Shown piece by piece: positions 8,053 to 17,583 of a DNA stretch of 64,000 bases. A program made the position numbers and the translations under genes. The first letter of the stretch is position 1, and each line of letters begins with the position of its first letter. The stretch covers positions 39,670 to 103,669 of the forward strand of contig NZ_JALPRS010000005.1 in assembly GCF_023630255.1 (NCBI RefSeq). Direction: 5' to 3'. The stretch is from Pontibacter deserti. Its GTDB lineage: Bacteria; Bacteroidota; Bacteroidia; Cytophagales; Hymenobacteraceae. The notes below the pieces were generated by a model. The model did not search any database. It was not told the origin of the DNA and saw nothing but the letters and a program-made list of their open reading frames with translations.

Positions 8053-10458
8053 TTAAAATGCTATAGTAGCTGTAAGCTTAAACTTCAGATTATCGTTTCG
8101 TTTTGGTAATTCGTAAGCCCCATAGCGGTAAAAAACACCTACACCAACTCCTGAGAAAGCAGAACTGATAATGTTGTTGAGCATGAGGCCGGACTCAAAA
8201 AAGCCTTTGTTCATGGTTTTGACCTGCGGAAGTATAAAATCCGATAATGGCTTTTCCAGGTTTCCGTAGCCAATGTTGGTAACCAGCACCACATCAGGTT
8301 TAAAGTATTTAGTGCGGAGCAGGCGCTTACCTAAATCCTGCTGAAGAAAAAGCGCCGTGTACTTATCTGAAAAGAATTCATACGGTGGCATGGTTTCAAA
8401 GCCTTCGCCGGCATATACTTCATAGTTATCAGAATAGCTGCCATAACCATTGTACAGACTCACAAAAGGTACATCGCCATTTACTAATCCGCTGGCAAGT
8501 GTAATGCTTGTTTTGCCAAACGTACGGTGCAGCAGGCTTGCTTCCACGCGCAGATCATACTTGTTGTAACTATAGTTACCGTCAAGTAGGCCATCAATGC
8601 CTCGCGTATATTGCAGCCATAGCACCGGGTACCTGCCTGGTGTAGCCATTGTCTGGTTAAAAAGCTGCATCAGTTGCTCGCCATAAGCAAAGCGTATACC
8701 TGCAGCGGCTTCGGTTATAGTATAAACTGGCTGAGGCTGATCCTCTGAAGTAAATAAAGTTGGCCTGCGTTCTTCCTGTTGTAGTTGGGTGTTTAATTGC
8801 AGAAAACGGCCAAGCCTGCCGGTCAGGTTCAAATGCTGATGTGTGGTGTAATCCAGTAAGGGCAGCAAAGGTTGGCGCAGCTCAGCTACCAAACTCTTCT
8901 CCCGGAAAGGCAAACGCCGGCCTCCGGGTTCTGTAACATCTTCCCAGAAAGCGGCTTGCAGTTGCAGGTTACTAGACTTATGTAGCGTAAGTATAGCATC
9001 AGCTCCATACTTATACTTCTCATCTTTAAAGCCATACCCCCAGTAACCACCCACACTAAACCAGTCCAGTATCTGATCATTTGTATGTGCGCCGATGCCT
9101 AAGCGTAACCCCTCGAAGGTACTGATGTGCAGCAGCCGGTTAAGATCTAAACTAATTGGCCCGATAGGTAATTTTTTAGTGATCAGGTACTCCATAAACC
9201 GGATGGTGCGGTCAAGTTTCTGCTCTCTGCCAACGCTGTCCATTACCGTGTAAGTGCGCTGCTCAAACGCATCCAAGGTATCGGGGCGGTGCTGCTGCCA
9301 GATGTATTCAGGTTGTTTATTGGCCAGTGGCGTCTGCTGCAGGGTTATAGCTCCGAAATCACTTTTCTCCAGGTCCGGGCTCAGATTTATGTTGGAAATA
9401 TAAGTGCGGATGCGGCCATAGGGCTGATGACCTTTCATCTCGATCTGGGGTATCGTTATTTCTACATCCAGCTCAGTCGGGAACCAATGATCCTGCACTT
9501 TACTGAATTGTTGCTGCAGCTTTATACCCCGCTTATCGTCACTGGCTGATTCGGCTATTATATTTTGTACTGCCCAGCCATCGCTGTTAATGTATAGCAG
9601 CCCCTTTAGGCTATTGAAATTTTTGCCGCGCAATGGAGCAAACGAAATAATAAAGACGGAATCTGCACCAGCAACTACGGTCTCCTGAAGTATAAAATCA
9701 TACTTACGGATGCTGCCGGGGCTTAAGGGGCTAAGGTAGTTTTTCCCGAAGAAAATGGGCATATCGGCATAAACAGAAAAGTCGCGGGCTTCGGCGGCTA
9801 CCAGGCCAAAGCTTGGCTGTTGCAACCCCGATACACGCGTGGCAATAATGGTTTCTTTGGTACGGTTAGGCTTCAGGTGGGCAAAATCAGTGACACTTTC
9901 CATCAGGAACAGGTGCTGTTTTTCCAGTAGCTTCCGCATTTTAAGGAAAGCAGAATCTTTAGGAGCTGTTAATTGTGCCGTATCGCTCAGATCGAGGTTG
10001 CGCGGATCGGTGGCGGTAAGTATAAATTTATTGTAGGTGCGGTATATATATGCTTGGATATTTTCGGGGCGATTGCGTTCCCGGTTTGCAGTTGCCAGTT
10101 CTATAATACGGTGTGCCGGATTTGCTCCTGCCCGAACTATAACTTCCTGTAAGCGGGCTGCAGATGGTTGCAGGTACACATTTACCAAACCTGTAGAGTC
10201 TGGCTGAATGAGCTGCGGAGTGTAGCCTACATAACTGAAGCGCAGACTGGTGATTGGTTTAGTATGGCTCAGTCGGAATTGTCCTTCCAGGTTTGTGGTG
10301 GTACCGGTCTCTCCTTCGTTGGCGGCTATACTTACAAAAGGTAGTTTCTCTTTTGTTTCGGCATCGCGCACAGTGCCATATACTTTATATACCTGTGCCC
10401 TGACAGGAGCCGCAGCAAAGCAAAGTATAAACAGCAGAATCAGGCGTAGTTGTGGCAT
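8053..10458 (-). CDS. DUF5686 / carboxypeptidase-regulatory-like outer membrane protein
   Basis: Exported protein of 801 aa. The signal peptide MPQLRLILLFILCFAAAPVRAQ is followed by a CarboxypepD_reg-like beta sandwich (about residues 25-105; VYGTVRDAETKEKLPFVSI, FRLSHTKP), then a long beta-rich region typical of DUF5686, predicted to form an outer-membrane barrel. It ends in FKLTATIAF, with the aromatic last residue expected of barrel proteins. I chose the ATG at 10458. The longer frame begins with TTG at 10476, which lies in the stem of the upstream gene's terminator. The function is unknown; the family is widespread in Bacteroidota and resembles TonB-receptor barrels without a plug. It probably has its own promoter, since a terminator separates it from the PAP2 gene. 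Confidence 0.78.
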   Translation of the reverse strand: MPQLRLILLFILCFAAAPVRAQVYKVYGTVRDAETKEKLPFVSIAANEGETGTTTNLEGQFRLSHTKPITSLRFSYVGYTPQLIQPDSTGLVNVYLQPSAARLQEVIVRAGANPAHRIIELATANRERNRPENIQAYIYRTYNKFILTATDPRNLDLSDTAQLTAPKDSAFLKMRKLLEKQHLFLMESVTDFAHLKPNRTKETIIATRVSGLQQPSFGLVAAEARDFSVYADMPIFFGKNYLSPLSPGSIRKYDFILQETVVAGADSVFIISFAPLRGKNFNSLKGLLYINSDGWAVQNIIAESASDDKRGIKLQQQFSKVQDHWFPTELDVEITIPQIEMKGHQPYGRIRTYISNINLSPDLEKSDFGAITLQQTPLANKQPEYIWQQHRPDTLDAFEQRTYTVMDSVGREQKLDRTIRFMEYLITKKLPIGPISLDLNRLLHISTFEGLRLGIGAHTNDQILDWFSVGGYWGYGFKDEKYKYGADAILTLHKSSNLQLQAAFWEDVTEPGGRRLPFREKSLVAELRQPLLPLLDYTTHQHLNLTGRLGRFLQLNTQLQQEERRPTLFTSEDQPQPVYTITEAAAGIRFAYGEQLMQLFNQTMATPGRYPVLWLQYTRGIDGLLDGNYSYNKYDLRVEASLLHRTFGKTSITLASGLVNGDVPFVSLYNGYGSYSDNYEVYAGEGFETMPPYEFFSDKYTALFLQQDLGKRLLRTKYFKPDVVLVTNIGYGNLEKPLSDFILPQVKTMNKGFFESGLMLNNIISSAFSGVGVGVFYRYGAYELPKRNDNLKFKLTATIAF

Positions 10459-10475
10459 GCAGTAAAGATAAGGCA

Positions 10476-10510
10476 AAAGGCGCTTCTCCTGCTACGGAAA
10501 AAGCGCCTTT
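10476..10510 (-). terminator. Intrinsic terminator after the PAP2 gene
   Basis: Perfect 10-bp stem AAAGGCGCTT (10476-10485) with AAGCGCCTTT (10501-10510). It reads as a hairpin followed by T residues on the minus strand, 24 bp after the PAP2 stop. Confidence 0.75.
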
Positions 10511-10533
10511 AAACGTTTAAGCAAACTATAAAC

Positions 10534-11382
10534 CTAGAATGTAAGCGACATGCCCATACCTGGCTTACCGTTTGGCAGCACAGTTGGAGAAATAACAGGG
10601 GTATTGTAGCCTTTATCTTTAAATATCTTATCGTGGAGCCAGTAAACGGTGTTTACAGAAAGTATACCTACCCCGGCACCAGCCAATACATCGGCCATCC
10701 AGTGCTCGTTATTAAGCACGCGCATTACACCTGTAGCACTTGCAATAGTATAACTTCCCACACTTATCCACGGGCTCTTGTGGCGGAATTCCTTATCCAC
10801 GATAGTGGCAATGGTAAATGCATAGGCTGTGTGTCCCGATGGGAAAGCTGTCGGGTCTCCGTTTGGCCGGTCAATATCTGTCAATTTTTTGGTTGGCCAG
10901 ACTATAGCCGAGGTAAGTGCTCCTGCAGCTATCAGTAAGCCTGTCTGGCGGCGAATGTCGTGGCGGTTCTGAGACGAGAATGCGTTAAAGCCATACATGT
11001 ACGCTATCGGCAGGAAGAACAGGTAATCGTCTACTTTGGTACTGAAGTTAGGTGTATACTCATGCCTGGCATCACGGGCATCATGGCTACTGAAAAAGCC
11101 ATTATCCTGTATCGTATAAATACCTGCGCCAATTAAAGCAGCAGCTGGCAACACAGCGCGTGTAAGGTAGCGTTTGTTACTGCCTTCGCGAACCTGGGCT
11201 TCTGTAAACGGTTTCTTCTGACCCGGCAGTACCGTATCGGCAGGTAAGGTAGATAATGAGTCTGCGGATATAGTTTTAACCGGACCAGCAGGTATGGGAG
11301 CCTGTTTTACCTGGGCTGCAACCGGAGTAGCCAGCAAGGAAACCCAGAGCAGGTGTATCGAGAGAAGTTTGTGCAATTTCAC
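10534..11382 (-). CDS. PAP2-superfamily phosphatase, exported
   Basis: Phosphatidic-acid-phosphatase type 2 family enzyme, 282 aa. The signal peptide (MKLHKLLSIHLLWVSLLATP VAAQ) is followed by a Pro/Ser/Thr-rich linker and hydrophobic helices. The three PAP2 catalytic motifs are visible: KKLTDIDRP (about residue 165), FPSGHTAYAF (about 181) and NNEHWMADVLAG (about 227), which supply the Arg, Ser-Gly-His and His-Asp residues for a phosphohistidine mechanism. Likely substrates are lipid phosphates such as undecaprenyl pyrophosphate or lipid A phosphate; sequence alone cannot decide. It lies downstream of nuoD on the same strand with an 81-bp gap and may be transcribed separately. Confidence 0.88.
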   Translation of the reverse strand: MKLHKLLSIHLLWVSLLATPVAAQVKQAPIPAGPVKTISADSLSTLPADTVLPGQKKPFTEAQVREGSNKRYLTRAVLPAAALIGAGIYTIQDNGFFSSHDARDARHEYTPNFSTKVDDYLFFLPIAYMYGFNAFSSQNRHDIRRQTGLLIAAGALTSAIVWPTKKLTDIDRPNGDPTAFPSGHTAYAFTIATIVDKEFRHKSPWISVGSYTIASATGVMRVLNNEHWMADVLAGAGVGILSVNTVYWLHDKIFKDKGYNTPVISPTVLPNGKPGMGMSLTF

Positions 11383-11463
11383 AGCTAGTATAATTAATGT
11401 TAAACTGGTTTATTCTAACCCCTTACGAGAAAGAAATACGCCACTGTTGCATTAAAACTTTTC

Positions 11464-12675
11464 TTATCTGTCCAGCTCGCCTAGTACAATATCTACTGAA
11501 CCCATAATTGCAATAAGGTCAGCAACCATACAGCCACGCGAGATTTCAGAAAGTACAGACAGGTTTGAGAAGCACGGAGAGCGGCCGTGGCAACGGAAAG
11601 GTACGTCGCTTTTGTCGGTAGTCCGGAAAAAATATCCCAGTTCGCCGCGAGGAGTTTCGCCACGGAAGTATAGCTCCTGTGTGCCGGTCATGCGCAGCTT
11701 TTTAGGGCAGGCAGCCTGTGGGTCAAAATCGGGGGTGCGTTTATAGTCGCCGGTCAGGCGGTCGAGGCACTGAAGTATAATTTTGGCTGATTCGCGGCAT
11801 TCTAAAGCACGAACATAGTTGCGGTCCCAGCAATCGCCGGTGGTGCCTACGGTGCCTTTGCCTATCGGAATATCAAATTCCAGTTCCGGATAAACGCTAT
11901 AGCCATCTATGCGGCGCAGGTCGTACTTTAAGCCGGAACTACGCAGCATTGGGCCGGAGCAGCCATAGTTTATAGCTACATCTAAAGGCAGTATACCTAC
12001 GTTGGCAGTGCGGTCTATAAAGATTTTGTTCTCTAAAAGTATAGTATCCAGCTCATCGAGTTTTGGCAGCAGGTAATTGATGAACTCGCGGCAGCGCTCC
12101 TCAAAACCGATTGGTAGGTCGTAATACAAACCACCTACCCAAATGTAATTGTACAGCATGCGTGCGCCCGAAACCCACTCCAGCAAACGCTGAATGTGCT
12201 CGCGGTCGCGGAGCAGCCACAGGAACGGTGTAAATGCCCCGATATCGATAGCGTAAGTACCGATAGCTACAAAGTGCGACGCAATGCGGTTAAGCTCCGT
12301 TACCAGCACGCGTATGTATTCTACCCTTTTAGGGATCTGGTCGGTAATACCCATCAGTTTCTCTACACCCATACACCAGACGTGCTCCGAGTTCATGGCA
12401 GCCAGATAATCCATGCGGTCTACGTAGGGGATGGTCTGGTTATAGGCCATGTGTTCGGCGTGCTTCTCGAAGCAGCGGTGCAGGTAGCCCACGTGCGGCG
12501 ACACTTCCTGTATCACTTCGCCATCTGTAATTACCTCCAGGCGCAAAACGCCGTGCGTGCTCGGGTGCTGCGGCCCCATGTTCACAATCATCTCGCCCGC
12601 CTTCAGGCCATCCAAACTAAACTTGTTCGGCTCCGACTGCAGCAGGTATTCTTTATAGATGGTTGACTGGCTCAA
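11464..12675 (-). CDS. nuoD: NADH-quinone oxidoreductase (complex I) subunit D
   Basis: 49-kDa-type subunit of complex I that, with NuoB, forms the quinone-binding site at the base of the peripheral arm. It has 403 aa, the family length. The diagnostic N-terminal motif [16 protein letters not shown] (around residues 32-47) contains the His residues lining the quinone pocket. [16 protein letters not shown], the [13 protein letters not shown] stretch and the C-terminal [14 protein letters not shown] are all typical. It stands apart from nuoABC by a 3.5-kb block of plus-strand genes, with a candidate promoter of its own at 12698-12705. No nuoE follows; the next gene is a PAP2 phosphatase. Confidence 0.97.
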   Translation of the reverse strand: MSQSTIYKEYLLQSEPNKFSLDGLKAGEMIVNMGPQHPSTHGVLRLEVITDGEVIQEVSPHVGYLHRCFEKHAEHMAYNQTIPYVDRMDYLAAMNSEHVWCMGVEKLMGITDQIPKRVEYIRVLVTELNRIASHFVAIGTYAIDIGAFTPFLWLLRDREHIQRLLEWVSGARMLYNYIWVGGLYYDLPIGFEERCREFINYLLPKLDELDTILLENKIFIDRTANVGILPLDVAINYGCSGPMLRSSGLKYDLRRIDGYSVYPELEFDIPIGKGTVGTTGDCWDRNYVRALECRESAKIILQCLDRLTGDYKRTPDFDPQAACPKKLRMTGTQELYFRGETPRGELGYFFRTTDKSDVPFRCHGRSPCFSNLSVLSEISRGCMVADLIAIMGSVDIVLGELDR

Positions 12676-12697
12676 GTGCGAAATAATTAATGATTGC

Positions 12698-12705
12698 CAA
12701 AGTTC
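12698..12705 (-). promoter_or_regulatory. Candidate -7 box (GAACTTTG) for nuoD
   Basis: One mismatch from TAnnTTTG, read on the minus strand, about 22 bp before the nuoD ATG. It would allow nuoD to be transcribed independently of nuoABC. No clear -33 element was seen. Confidence 0.3.
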
Positions 12706-12872
12706 GGAAAAATGGAGGAATTATGCAGGGGTTTGTTGCAATAGGGTTGTATCTAAAATATATAGTATTCAGCTTATATAATATTGAATGAATATTGTAC
12801 ATTAGTAAAGTATTGGTACCTGTTTACCCCACCTCTAGATAATGCTTAGCAGATTGACAACTCTCATAAATC

Positions 12873-14153
12873 ATGAAAATATATAAGAAGGTTATTAAAG
12901 TAGTTTTTAGGTGGAGCATTATTACGCTTTGCGGCTATTGGGTATTAACTACTTTGATATTTGGACATGCTTATGTTGACGAAACAGATCATGAGTATCC
13001 TATTTACTGGTCAGGGATCGATGCTTTCATCAATGATGAAGAAATTGAATTTGCCCTGAATAAACCTGTTGAAGTAAAATTAGATGGTATAGATGGACCT
13101 TATATTTATACTTCTGAATCATTTACTGTCAGTGCCAACAATAAGCTAATAAAGAAGGCATTTGACATGCGTCAGCCAGTAGAAGTAAATGTTAATAACG
13201 AAGACCGCGATGCCTTTCACTTTTCTTTAAGAGGTACTTACCATACAGAAGCGGATAACTATAAGATGCCAGATAAGCTTATAGCCATTTCAGATATAGA
13301 AGGTAATTTTAATGCCTTCTATAGTTTCCTTGTTAAGAATGGAGTTATGGACGAAAAGTATAATTGGACATTTGGGAAAGGTCATTTAGTGCTTAATGGT
13401 GATTTTGTAGATCGGGGAAGTGAGGTAACGCAGGTACTTTGGCTGATTTATATGCTGGAAGAGAAGGCCGAGAAAGCGGGTGGAAAAGTGCACTACATTA
13501 TTGGCAACCATGAAGTAATGAATCTGTATGGCGATAACTCTGATACAGATACTAAATACGTTGCTGCTGCCAAGCAAATGAGTGGTAAGCAAAACTGGGA
13601 AGAGGCAGGGAAATACTTATTCTCGGCAGAGTCGGAGTTAGGTAGATGGTTGCGAAGTAAAAATGTAGTTGAAAAGATCGGCGATTATATTTTTGTGCAT
13701 GCGGGTATTAAATCAAAGCTTATAGAAGAGAACCTGACCATCCAGGAAATAAACACGATAGCCAGGAAGTATTATGGGATTCGGACTAAAGAACTGAAAT
13801 TGGATGAAAAAGAAAGGCTAGTATTGAATTCGTTCGACAGCCCCTACTGGGACAGAAGCTACGCCATGAACATACTTATTGCAGGAGTTTTTGCCTTTCA
13901 CGATCCTTTTAATGCTTCTTACCACTCAACAACACAAGATGAAGCTGAACAGATCTTAAAATTCTATGATGCCTCTAAAATGGTTGTAGGTCATAATGTT
14001 GTAAGCGACATTACCGCAGATTACGAGGGTAAAGTCATCAAAATTGATGTAAAACATGGTCGTGATAAATACAGTGGCAGAACCAAGGGGTTATTCATTG
14101 AAAATGGTATTGAATACAAAGTAGACGATTTAGGTAAAAGGACTAAATTATAA
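12873..14153 (+). CDS. Membrane-anchored PPP-type metallophosphoesterase
   Basis: Calcineurin-like phosphoesterase of 426 aa. One N-terminal transmembrane or signal segment (about residues 10-32) is followed by a non-catalytic region to ~130, then the catalytic domain with all PPP-type metal motifs: SDIEGNFNAF (about 140), GDFVDRG (about 175), GNHEVMN (about 210), FVHAGI (about 274) and VVGHNVV (about 371). The first motif has Glu where many family members have His (DIEGN rather than DxHG). It probably acts on phosphoproteins or phosphoesters outside the cytoplasm; the substrate is unknown. It is the first of five plus-strand genes lying between nuoD and nuoC. Confidence 0.82.
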   Translation: MKIYKKVIKVVFRWSIITLCGYWVLTTLIFGHAYVDETDHEYPIYWSGIDAFINDEEIEFALNKPVEVKLDGIDGPYIYTSESFTVSANNKLIKKAFDMRQPVEVNVNNEDRDAFHFSLRGTYHTEADNYKMPDKLIAISDIEGNFNAFYSFLVKNGVMDEKYNWTFGKGHLVLNGDFVDRGSEVTQVLWLIYMLEEKAEKAGGKVHYIIGNHEVMNLYGDNSDTDTKYVAAAKQMSGKQNWEEAGKYLFSAESELGRWLRSKNVVEKIGDYIFVHAGIKSKLIEENLTIQEINTIARKYYGIRTKELKLDEKERLVLNSFDSPYWDRSYAMNILIAGVFAFHDPFNASYHSTTQDEAEQILKFYDASKMVVGHNVVSDITADYEGKVIKIDVKHGRDKYSGRTKGLFIENGIEYKVDDLGKRTKL

Positions 14154-14266
14154 ATAAGCCGGTTATAGCCTCGCTAGTGCGTGCTCGTACTTTATCTACT
14201 TCAGAACAAATAGCAGCGCACGAACCAAAATCCATAAATCCTTCATAGTACTACACTGCTCAAAGT

Positions 14267-14659
14267 ATGAATACAGATTGGCATTTCCCGGTGATGATTT
14301 TTACCTCTTTGCTTGTCTTCTTTCTCGTGATAAGGGCTGTCTTGCCAAGGCAGGAGTTTGTGCGAAAAAAATACACGGTTGTGCTGCTCTCTATCTGGGT
14401 GGTCGTTGTGGGGATGTTGTTTGGTAAATACGGCGCGTCCTGGGGTTTGCCATGGTACATCTACTACCCGATTCCCATGCTGATGACAGTCTTGATGCCG
14501 CCGTTCGTCCTGAAACTAAAAAAGAATAAAACGATCTTGTACTTGCTGCTAAGCTTTCTGTCGGCGCCTTTCATACACATTTTTTTCTCATTCTTCTTCG
14601 GCTGGACAGAGTACATGCCCTTTTGGGAAATTCCGACCGCACAGGCCTTATTTAGCTGA
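14267..14659 (+). CDS. Small polytopic membrane protein, unknown
   Basis: A 130-aa protein that I do not recognise. Four hydrophobic segments are visible (about residues 8-24, 38-54, 63-84 and 90-110), with a positively charged loop KLKKNKTI. The start ATG at 14267 has no strong Shine-Dalgarno sequence. It lies 113 bp after the metallophosphoesterase gene. The 200 bases that follow to the next gene hold no recognisable feature. It could be a genuine lineage-specific membrane protein. The hydrophobic pattern and consistent codon use favour a real gene. Confidence 0.5.
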   Translation: MNTDWHFPVMIFTSLLVFFLVIRAVLPRQEFVRKKYTVVLLSIWVVVVGMLFGKYGASWGLPWYIYYPIPMLMTVLMPPFVLKLKKNKTILYLLLSFLSAPFIHIFFSFFFGWTEYMPFWEIPTAQALFS

Positions 14660-14860
14660 AAGGAATATTGCATAAGCAGCTCGCGCCGAAGCGGTTCAAT
14701 TAAACATGGGTGACAAATTCAGGCTTTTATCAGAAGCTCGCCTGTTCTCAAAGTCAAGTGCATAATCGGCAATATCTCCATACTTTCTGCCCGACGATTT
14801 ACTTGGAAGAAGTGCAATAATAAAATGTTTTCTCTATATTGTCTTTATAAAATACTCCCC

Positions 14861-15049
14861 ATGAAACCCCAATACCTGCTTATACTTGCCCTTTTACTGA
14901 TCGCTGATATTTTCGCTTACACCGAAGTAGTGGGACTGATTCGGAAGCCTTCGGATGTATCGGTTATAGTTGGGTTGGTGCTGCTGGCTGTGCTTATAGT
15001 TGTTAATTTTATAGTTATCCGTTTTACCCTTTCCAAATTTAAAGCTTAA
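14861..15049 (+). CDS. Two-helix small membrane protein, translationally coupled to SPFH gene
   Basis: A 62-aa protein, if translation starts at the ATG at 14861; an in-frame ATG at 14825 would add 12 residues. It has two hydrophobic helices (about residues 4-22 and 32-52) joined by a short loop VGLIRKPSDVS. Its TAA overlaps the ATG of the next gene (TAATG), a classic sign of translational coupling. It probably acts with, or is made in proportion to, the SPFH protein. No family was recognised. Confidence 0.55.
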   Translation: MKPQYLLILALLLIADIFAYTEVVGLIRKPSDVSVIVGLVLLAVLIVVNFIVIRFTLSKFKA

Positions 15050-15843
15050 TGAACCGCCAAATTCTAACCTGGGCCATTGCAGGCCTGCTTATACTTGTAT
15101 TCTCTGTAACCGCCATGACCTCGTGCACCCGCATTGATGCCGGCCACGAAGGCATACTGGTTAAACTATACGGCACCGACAAAGGTGTTCAGGACGTGAG
15201 CCTGGTAACAGGGCGTGTATGGTACAACCCGTTTACCGAAGAAGTATACCAGTTCCCGACGTTTGTGCAGACAGTGGATTATGCTCCGTTCACGGTAAAT
15301 GCGAAGGATGGTTCTGTTTTTACAGTCGATCCTACCATTTCGTTCAGGGTAATGCCCGGTGAGAGCCCACGTATTTTCAGTAAGTACCGCAAAGAGATAG
15401 GCCTGATCACAGAAACAACACTTTACAACTATACCCGCGATGCTTTCCGTATTCAATTCAACAAGTATAGCACCGACAGCATTATCTCTAACCGCCAGAG
15501 CTTTGAGGATAAGGTACAACTTGCGCTTGGAGATGCCTTGGGTAAAGAAGGTTTTGACCTGGAGCAGATGACCAGCGGCTTGCAGTACCCGGATGAAATA
15601 GTGAAAGCCGTAAATCTGAAGAACCGTGCCGTGCAGCAGGCCCTGCAGGTTGAGAATGAATTGAAAGTTGCCGAAGCACAGGCCCGTAAAAAGATAGTGG
15701 AAGCCGAAGCAGAAGCTAAAGCTAACGAGTTGCGCCAACGCACGCTTACACCGTTGCTTATACAACAGCAGTTTATCGAAAAATGGAATGGCAGCACACC
15801 GCTTTATGGTAACTCCCCAACCTTCTTTAAAAACGTGCAGTAA
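15049..15843 (+). CDS. SPFH / band 7 (prohibitin-like) membrane protein
   Basis: A 264-aa SPFH-family protein. An N-terminal hydrophobic segment (about residues 6-25) ends in AMTSC, which could be a lipobox or simply the end of a membrane anchor. The SPFH domain follows (about 28-215): IDAGHEGILVKLYG, VDYAPFTVNAKDGS, and a charged Ala/Glu coiled coil KVAEAQARKKIVEAEAEAKA at about 208-226. Prohibitin-like proteins assemble into membrane rings that scaffold proteases or organise microdomains. The start overlaps the stop of a two-helix small protein, which is a likely partner. No NfeD or protease gene is adjacent. Confidence 0.82.
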   Translation: MNRQILTWAIAGLLILVFSVTAMTSCTRIDAGHEGILVKLYGTDKGVQDVSLVTGRVWYNPFTEEVYQFPTFVQTVDYAPFTVNAKDGSVFTVDPTISFRVMPGESPRIFSKYRKEIGLITETTLYNYTRDAFRIQFNKYSTDSIISNRQSFEDKVQLALGDALGKEGFDLEQMTSGLQYPDEIVKAVNLKNRAVQQALQVENELKVAEAQARKKIVEAEAEAKANELRQRTLTPLLIQQQFIEKWNGSTPLYGNSPTFFKNVQ

Positions 15844-15940
15844 CGAATAATAAAGTATAAAAGAAGGCTATCAAAGTATAATTGGTAGCCCTCTTTCTGA
15901 TGCTTACTCCCGCTTATCTGGAAACTATAACCAACTATTT

Positions 15941-16366
15941 ATGCAATTGAAACTACTTTTTTCAAGATGGGTACAGGTAGCAGGTTTGCTCCTGATAGGA
16001 GGTGCTGTGGCCTGGGCTATAAAGCTAGCCGTTATTATTTCCACGAATGGGCAGGTTATTACTACCGGTGCTGCGGCACTGCTCATGAAAATTGGTATCG
16101 TGTTACTTTTGGTAGGCTCTACAGGTATAGGGTATTACCTGACTATAAATCGTGGCGCTTTGCTTCGGGTTATTGCTATCATACTTTCCCCTGCCCTGGT
16201 TTTTGGCTCGTTTCTGCTGTTTAGTATGGTTACCAATCCGTTATTTAAGAATAGCAGTATCTGGTATGCTGAGCAAGAGGCCCCGATTGCAATGGCAGTT
16301 ATACTTTACCTGGTGATTGGGTTCTTACTATACAGGAGTGGCAAACGTCGCACCCTATTTCAATAG
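15941..16366 (+). CDS. Four-helix membrane protein, unknown
   Basis: A 141-aa protein with four hydrophobic segments (about residues 12-32, 46-66, 73-95 and 112-130) and a short basic C-terminus YRSGKRRTLFQ. No family was recognised. It is the last plus-strand gene before nuoC and is convergent with it (23-bp gap). The 97 bp between it and the SPFH gene contain two AASTATA heptamers but no clear promoter, so it may be co-transcribed with the SPFH pair. Confidence 0.5.
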   Translation: MQLKLLFSRWVQVAGLLLIGGAVAWAIKLAVIISTNGQVITTGAAALLMKIGIVLLLVGSTGIGYYLTINRGALLRVIAIILSPALVFGSFLLFSMVTNPLFKNSSIWYAEQEAPIAMAVILYLVIGFLLYRSGKRRTLFQ

Positions 16367-16389
16367 TACTTTTATAGTTGCTTTAACAC

Positions 16390-16989
16390 CTACTCCGGTT
16401 TCTCCCGCTTATCCGGAAATTGTTCAGCGGGTGGTTGCTGTGTAAGCTTTACAGGTTCGCCACGGAAGCCGCTGTTCTCGTTGTGGTCGTCGTAAGGTAC
16501 TTTTATGCCGTGGTAGTAATCCTGCAGTTTATAGTCTCTGCGAAGCGGGTGGCCTTCCCAATCGGCAGCACAAAGTATACGGCGCATGTCCGGGTGATCT
16601 TTAAACAGGATACCTACTAAATCAAATACTTCACGTTCGTGCCAGTCGGCAGTGCGCCAGATGTGGCTGACAGTCGGTACAACAGGTATAGGTTCGCCTT
16701 CTGCGTTGCGCGATACCTGTACCTTCAGCATCAGGTGATGGTCGTACGGGATGGAGTATAAATTATAAGCCACTTCCATGGTACCGGCTTCAGGACCATT
16801 ATCTATACCTGTAACACAGGAAAGGAAATCGAAGTAAGTCTGTTCGTTGTCGTGGAGTTCCAGGCATACGTCGGCCAGGCGCTCTGTTTGCAGCACCAGG
16901 TAAGGCTGCAGGTTGTCAGTTTTCTCAGCAACTATAACCTCAGCCCCAAACTTTACAACTATAAAATCCTGTAATTCCCTGAAGGTCAT
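16390..16989 (-). CDS. nuoC: NADH-quinone oxidoreductase subunit C
   Basis: 30-kDa-type subunit of the complex I peripheral arm, bridging NuoB and NuoD. It has 199 aa. The family signature is clear near residues 115-150: EREVFDLVGILFKDHPDMRR followed by DWEGHPLRRDY. It is separate from nuoD; many Gram-negatives carry a fused NuoCD. It lies 40 bp after nuoB on the same strand. Convergent with a plus-strand membrane protein, so nuoD is not reached by direct read-through unless transcription passes 3.7 kb of opposing genes. Confidence 0.96.
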   Translation of the reverse strand: MTFRELQDFIVVKFGAEVIVAEKTDNLQPYLVLQTERLADVCLELHDNEQTYFDFLSCVTGIDNGPEAGTMEVAYNLYSIPYDHHLMLKVQVSRNAEGEPIPVVPTVSHIWRTADWHEREVFDLVGILFKDHPDMRRILCAADWEGHPLRRDYKLQDYYHGIKVPYDDHNENSGFRGEPVKLTQQPPAEQFPDKREKPE

Positions 16990-17029
16990 CCTTTAATTTT
17001 GAATGAGTGAATTTTGAATAACTGAATAC

Positions 17030-17545
17030 TTATACTTGCTGCGTACGTTTTGCCATTATCTGCTGCACGGCTCGTGGGGCGCGTATGGTTTCTTTCCGGA
17101 TGATCTCCTGTAGTTTCAGGAAGCCACCGATCAGGGCTTCGGGGCGTGGCGGGCAGCCGGGTACGTACACATCCACAGGTATAATCCTGTCTACGCCCTT
17201 TACCACATGGTAACCGTGCTCCCAATAAGGTCCGCCGCAGTTAGAGCAGCTTCCCATCGATATAACATAACGTGGCTCGGGCATCTGTTCATACAATCGG
17301 CGCACGCGGTCGGCCATTTTAAAGGTAACTGTACCAGCCACGATCATTACATCAGACTGCCTTGGAGAAGCCCGCGGAATAATGCCGAAACGGTCCAGGT
17401 CGTAACCCGAAGCGTAGGCACCCATCATTTCAATAGCGCAGCAAGCCAGGCCGAAACCCATCGGGAACAGCGACGTTAAGCGTGCCCAGTTCAGCAGGTC
17501 GTCCAGCTTGGTAATTACAATGCCACCTTCTCCGGTTTTATCCAC
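17030..17545 (-). CDS. nuoB: NADH-quinone oxidoreductase subunit B
   Basis: Carries cluster N2, the last iron-sulfur centre before quinone. It has 171 aa. The four cysteine ligands are visible: the adjacent pair in [11 protein letters not shown] (about residues 34-44), [11 protein letters not shown] (about 98-108) and [11 protein letters not shown] (about 129-139). The family motif [13 protein letters not shown] is complete. It sits between nuoA and nuoC in one minus-strand operon (38 and 40 bp gaps). The nuoB-nuoC gap contains an AT-rich near-repeat of the GAATTTTGAATA kind, common in intergenic DNA of this window. Confidence 0.97.
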   Translation of the reverse strand: MDKTGEGGIVITKLDDLLNWARLTSLFPMGFGLACCAIEMMGAYASGYDLDRFGIIPRASPRQSDVMIVAGTVTFKMADRVRRLYEQMPEPRYVISMGSCSNCGGPYWEHGYHVVKGVDRIIPVDVYVPGCPPRPEALIGGFLKLQEIIRKETIRAPRAVQQIMAKRTQQV

Positions 17546-17583
17546 AGTAATGAGTAATAAGTAATGTTTAATGCTTGGGTAAA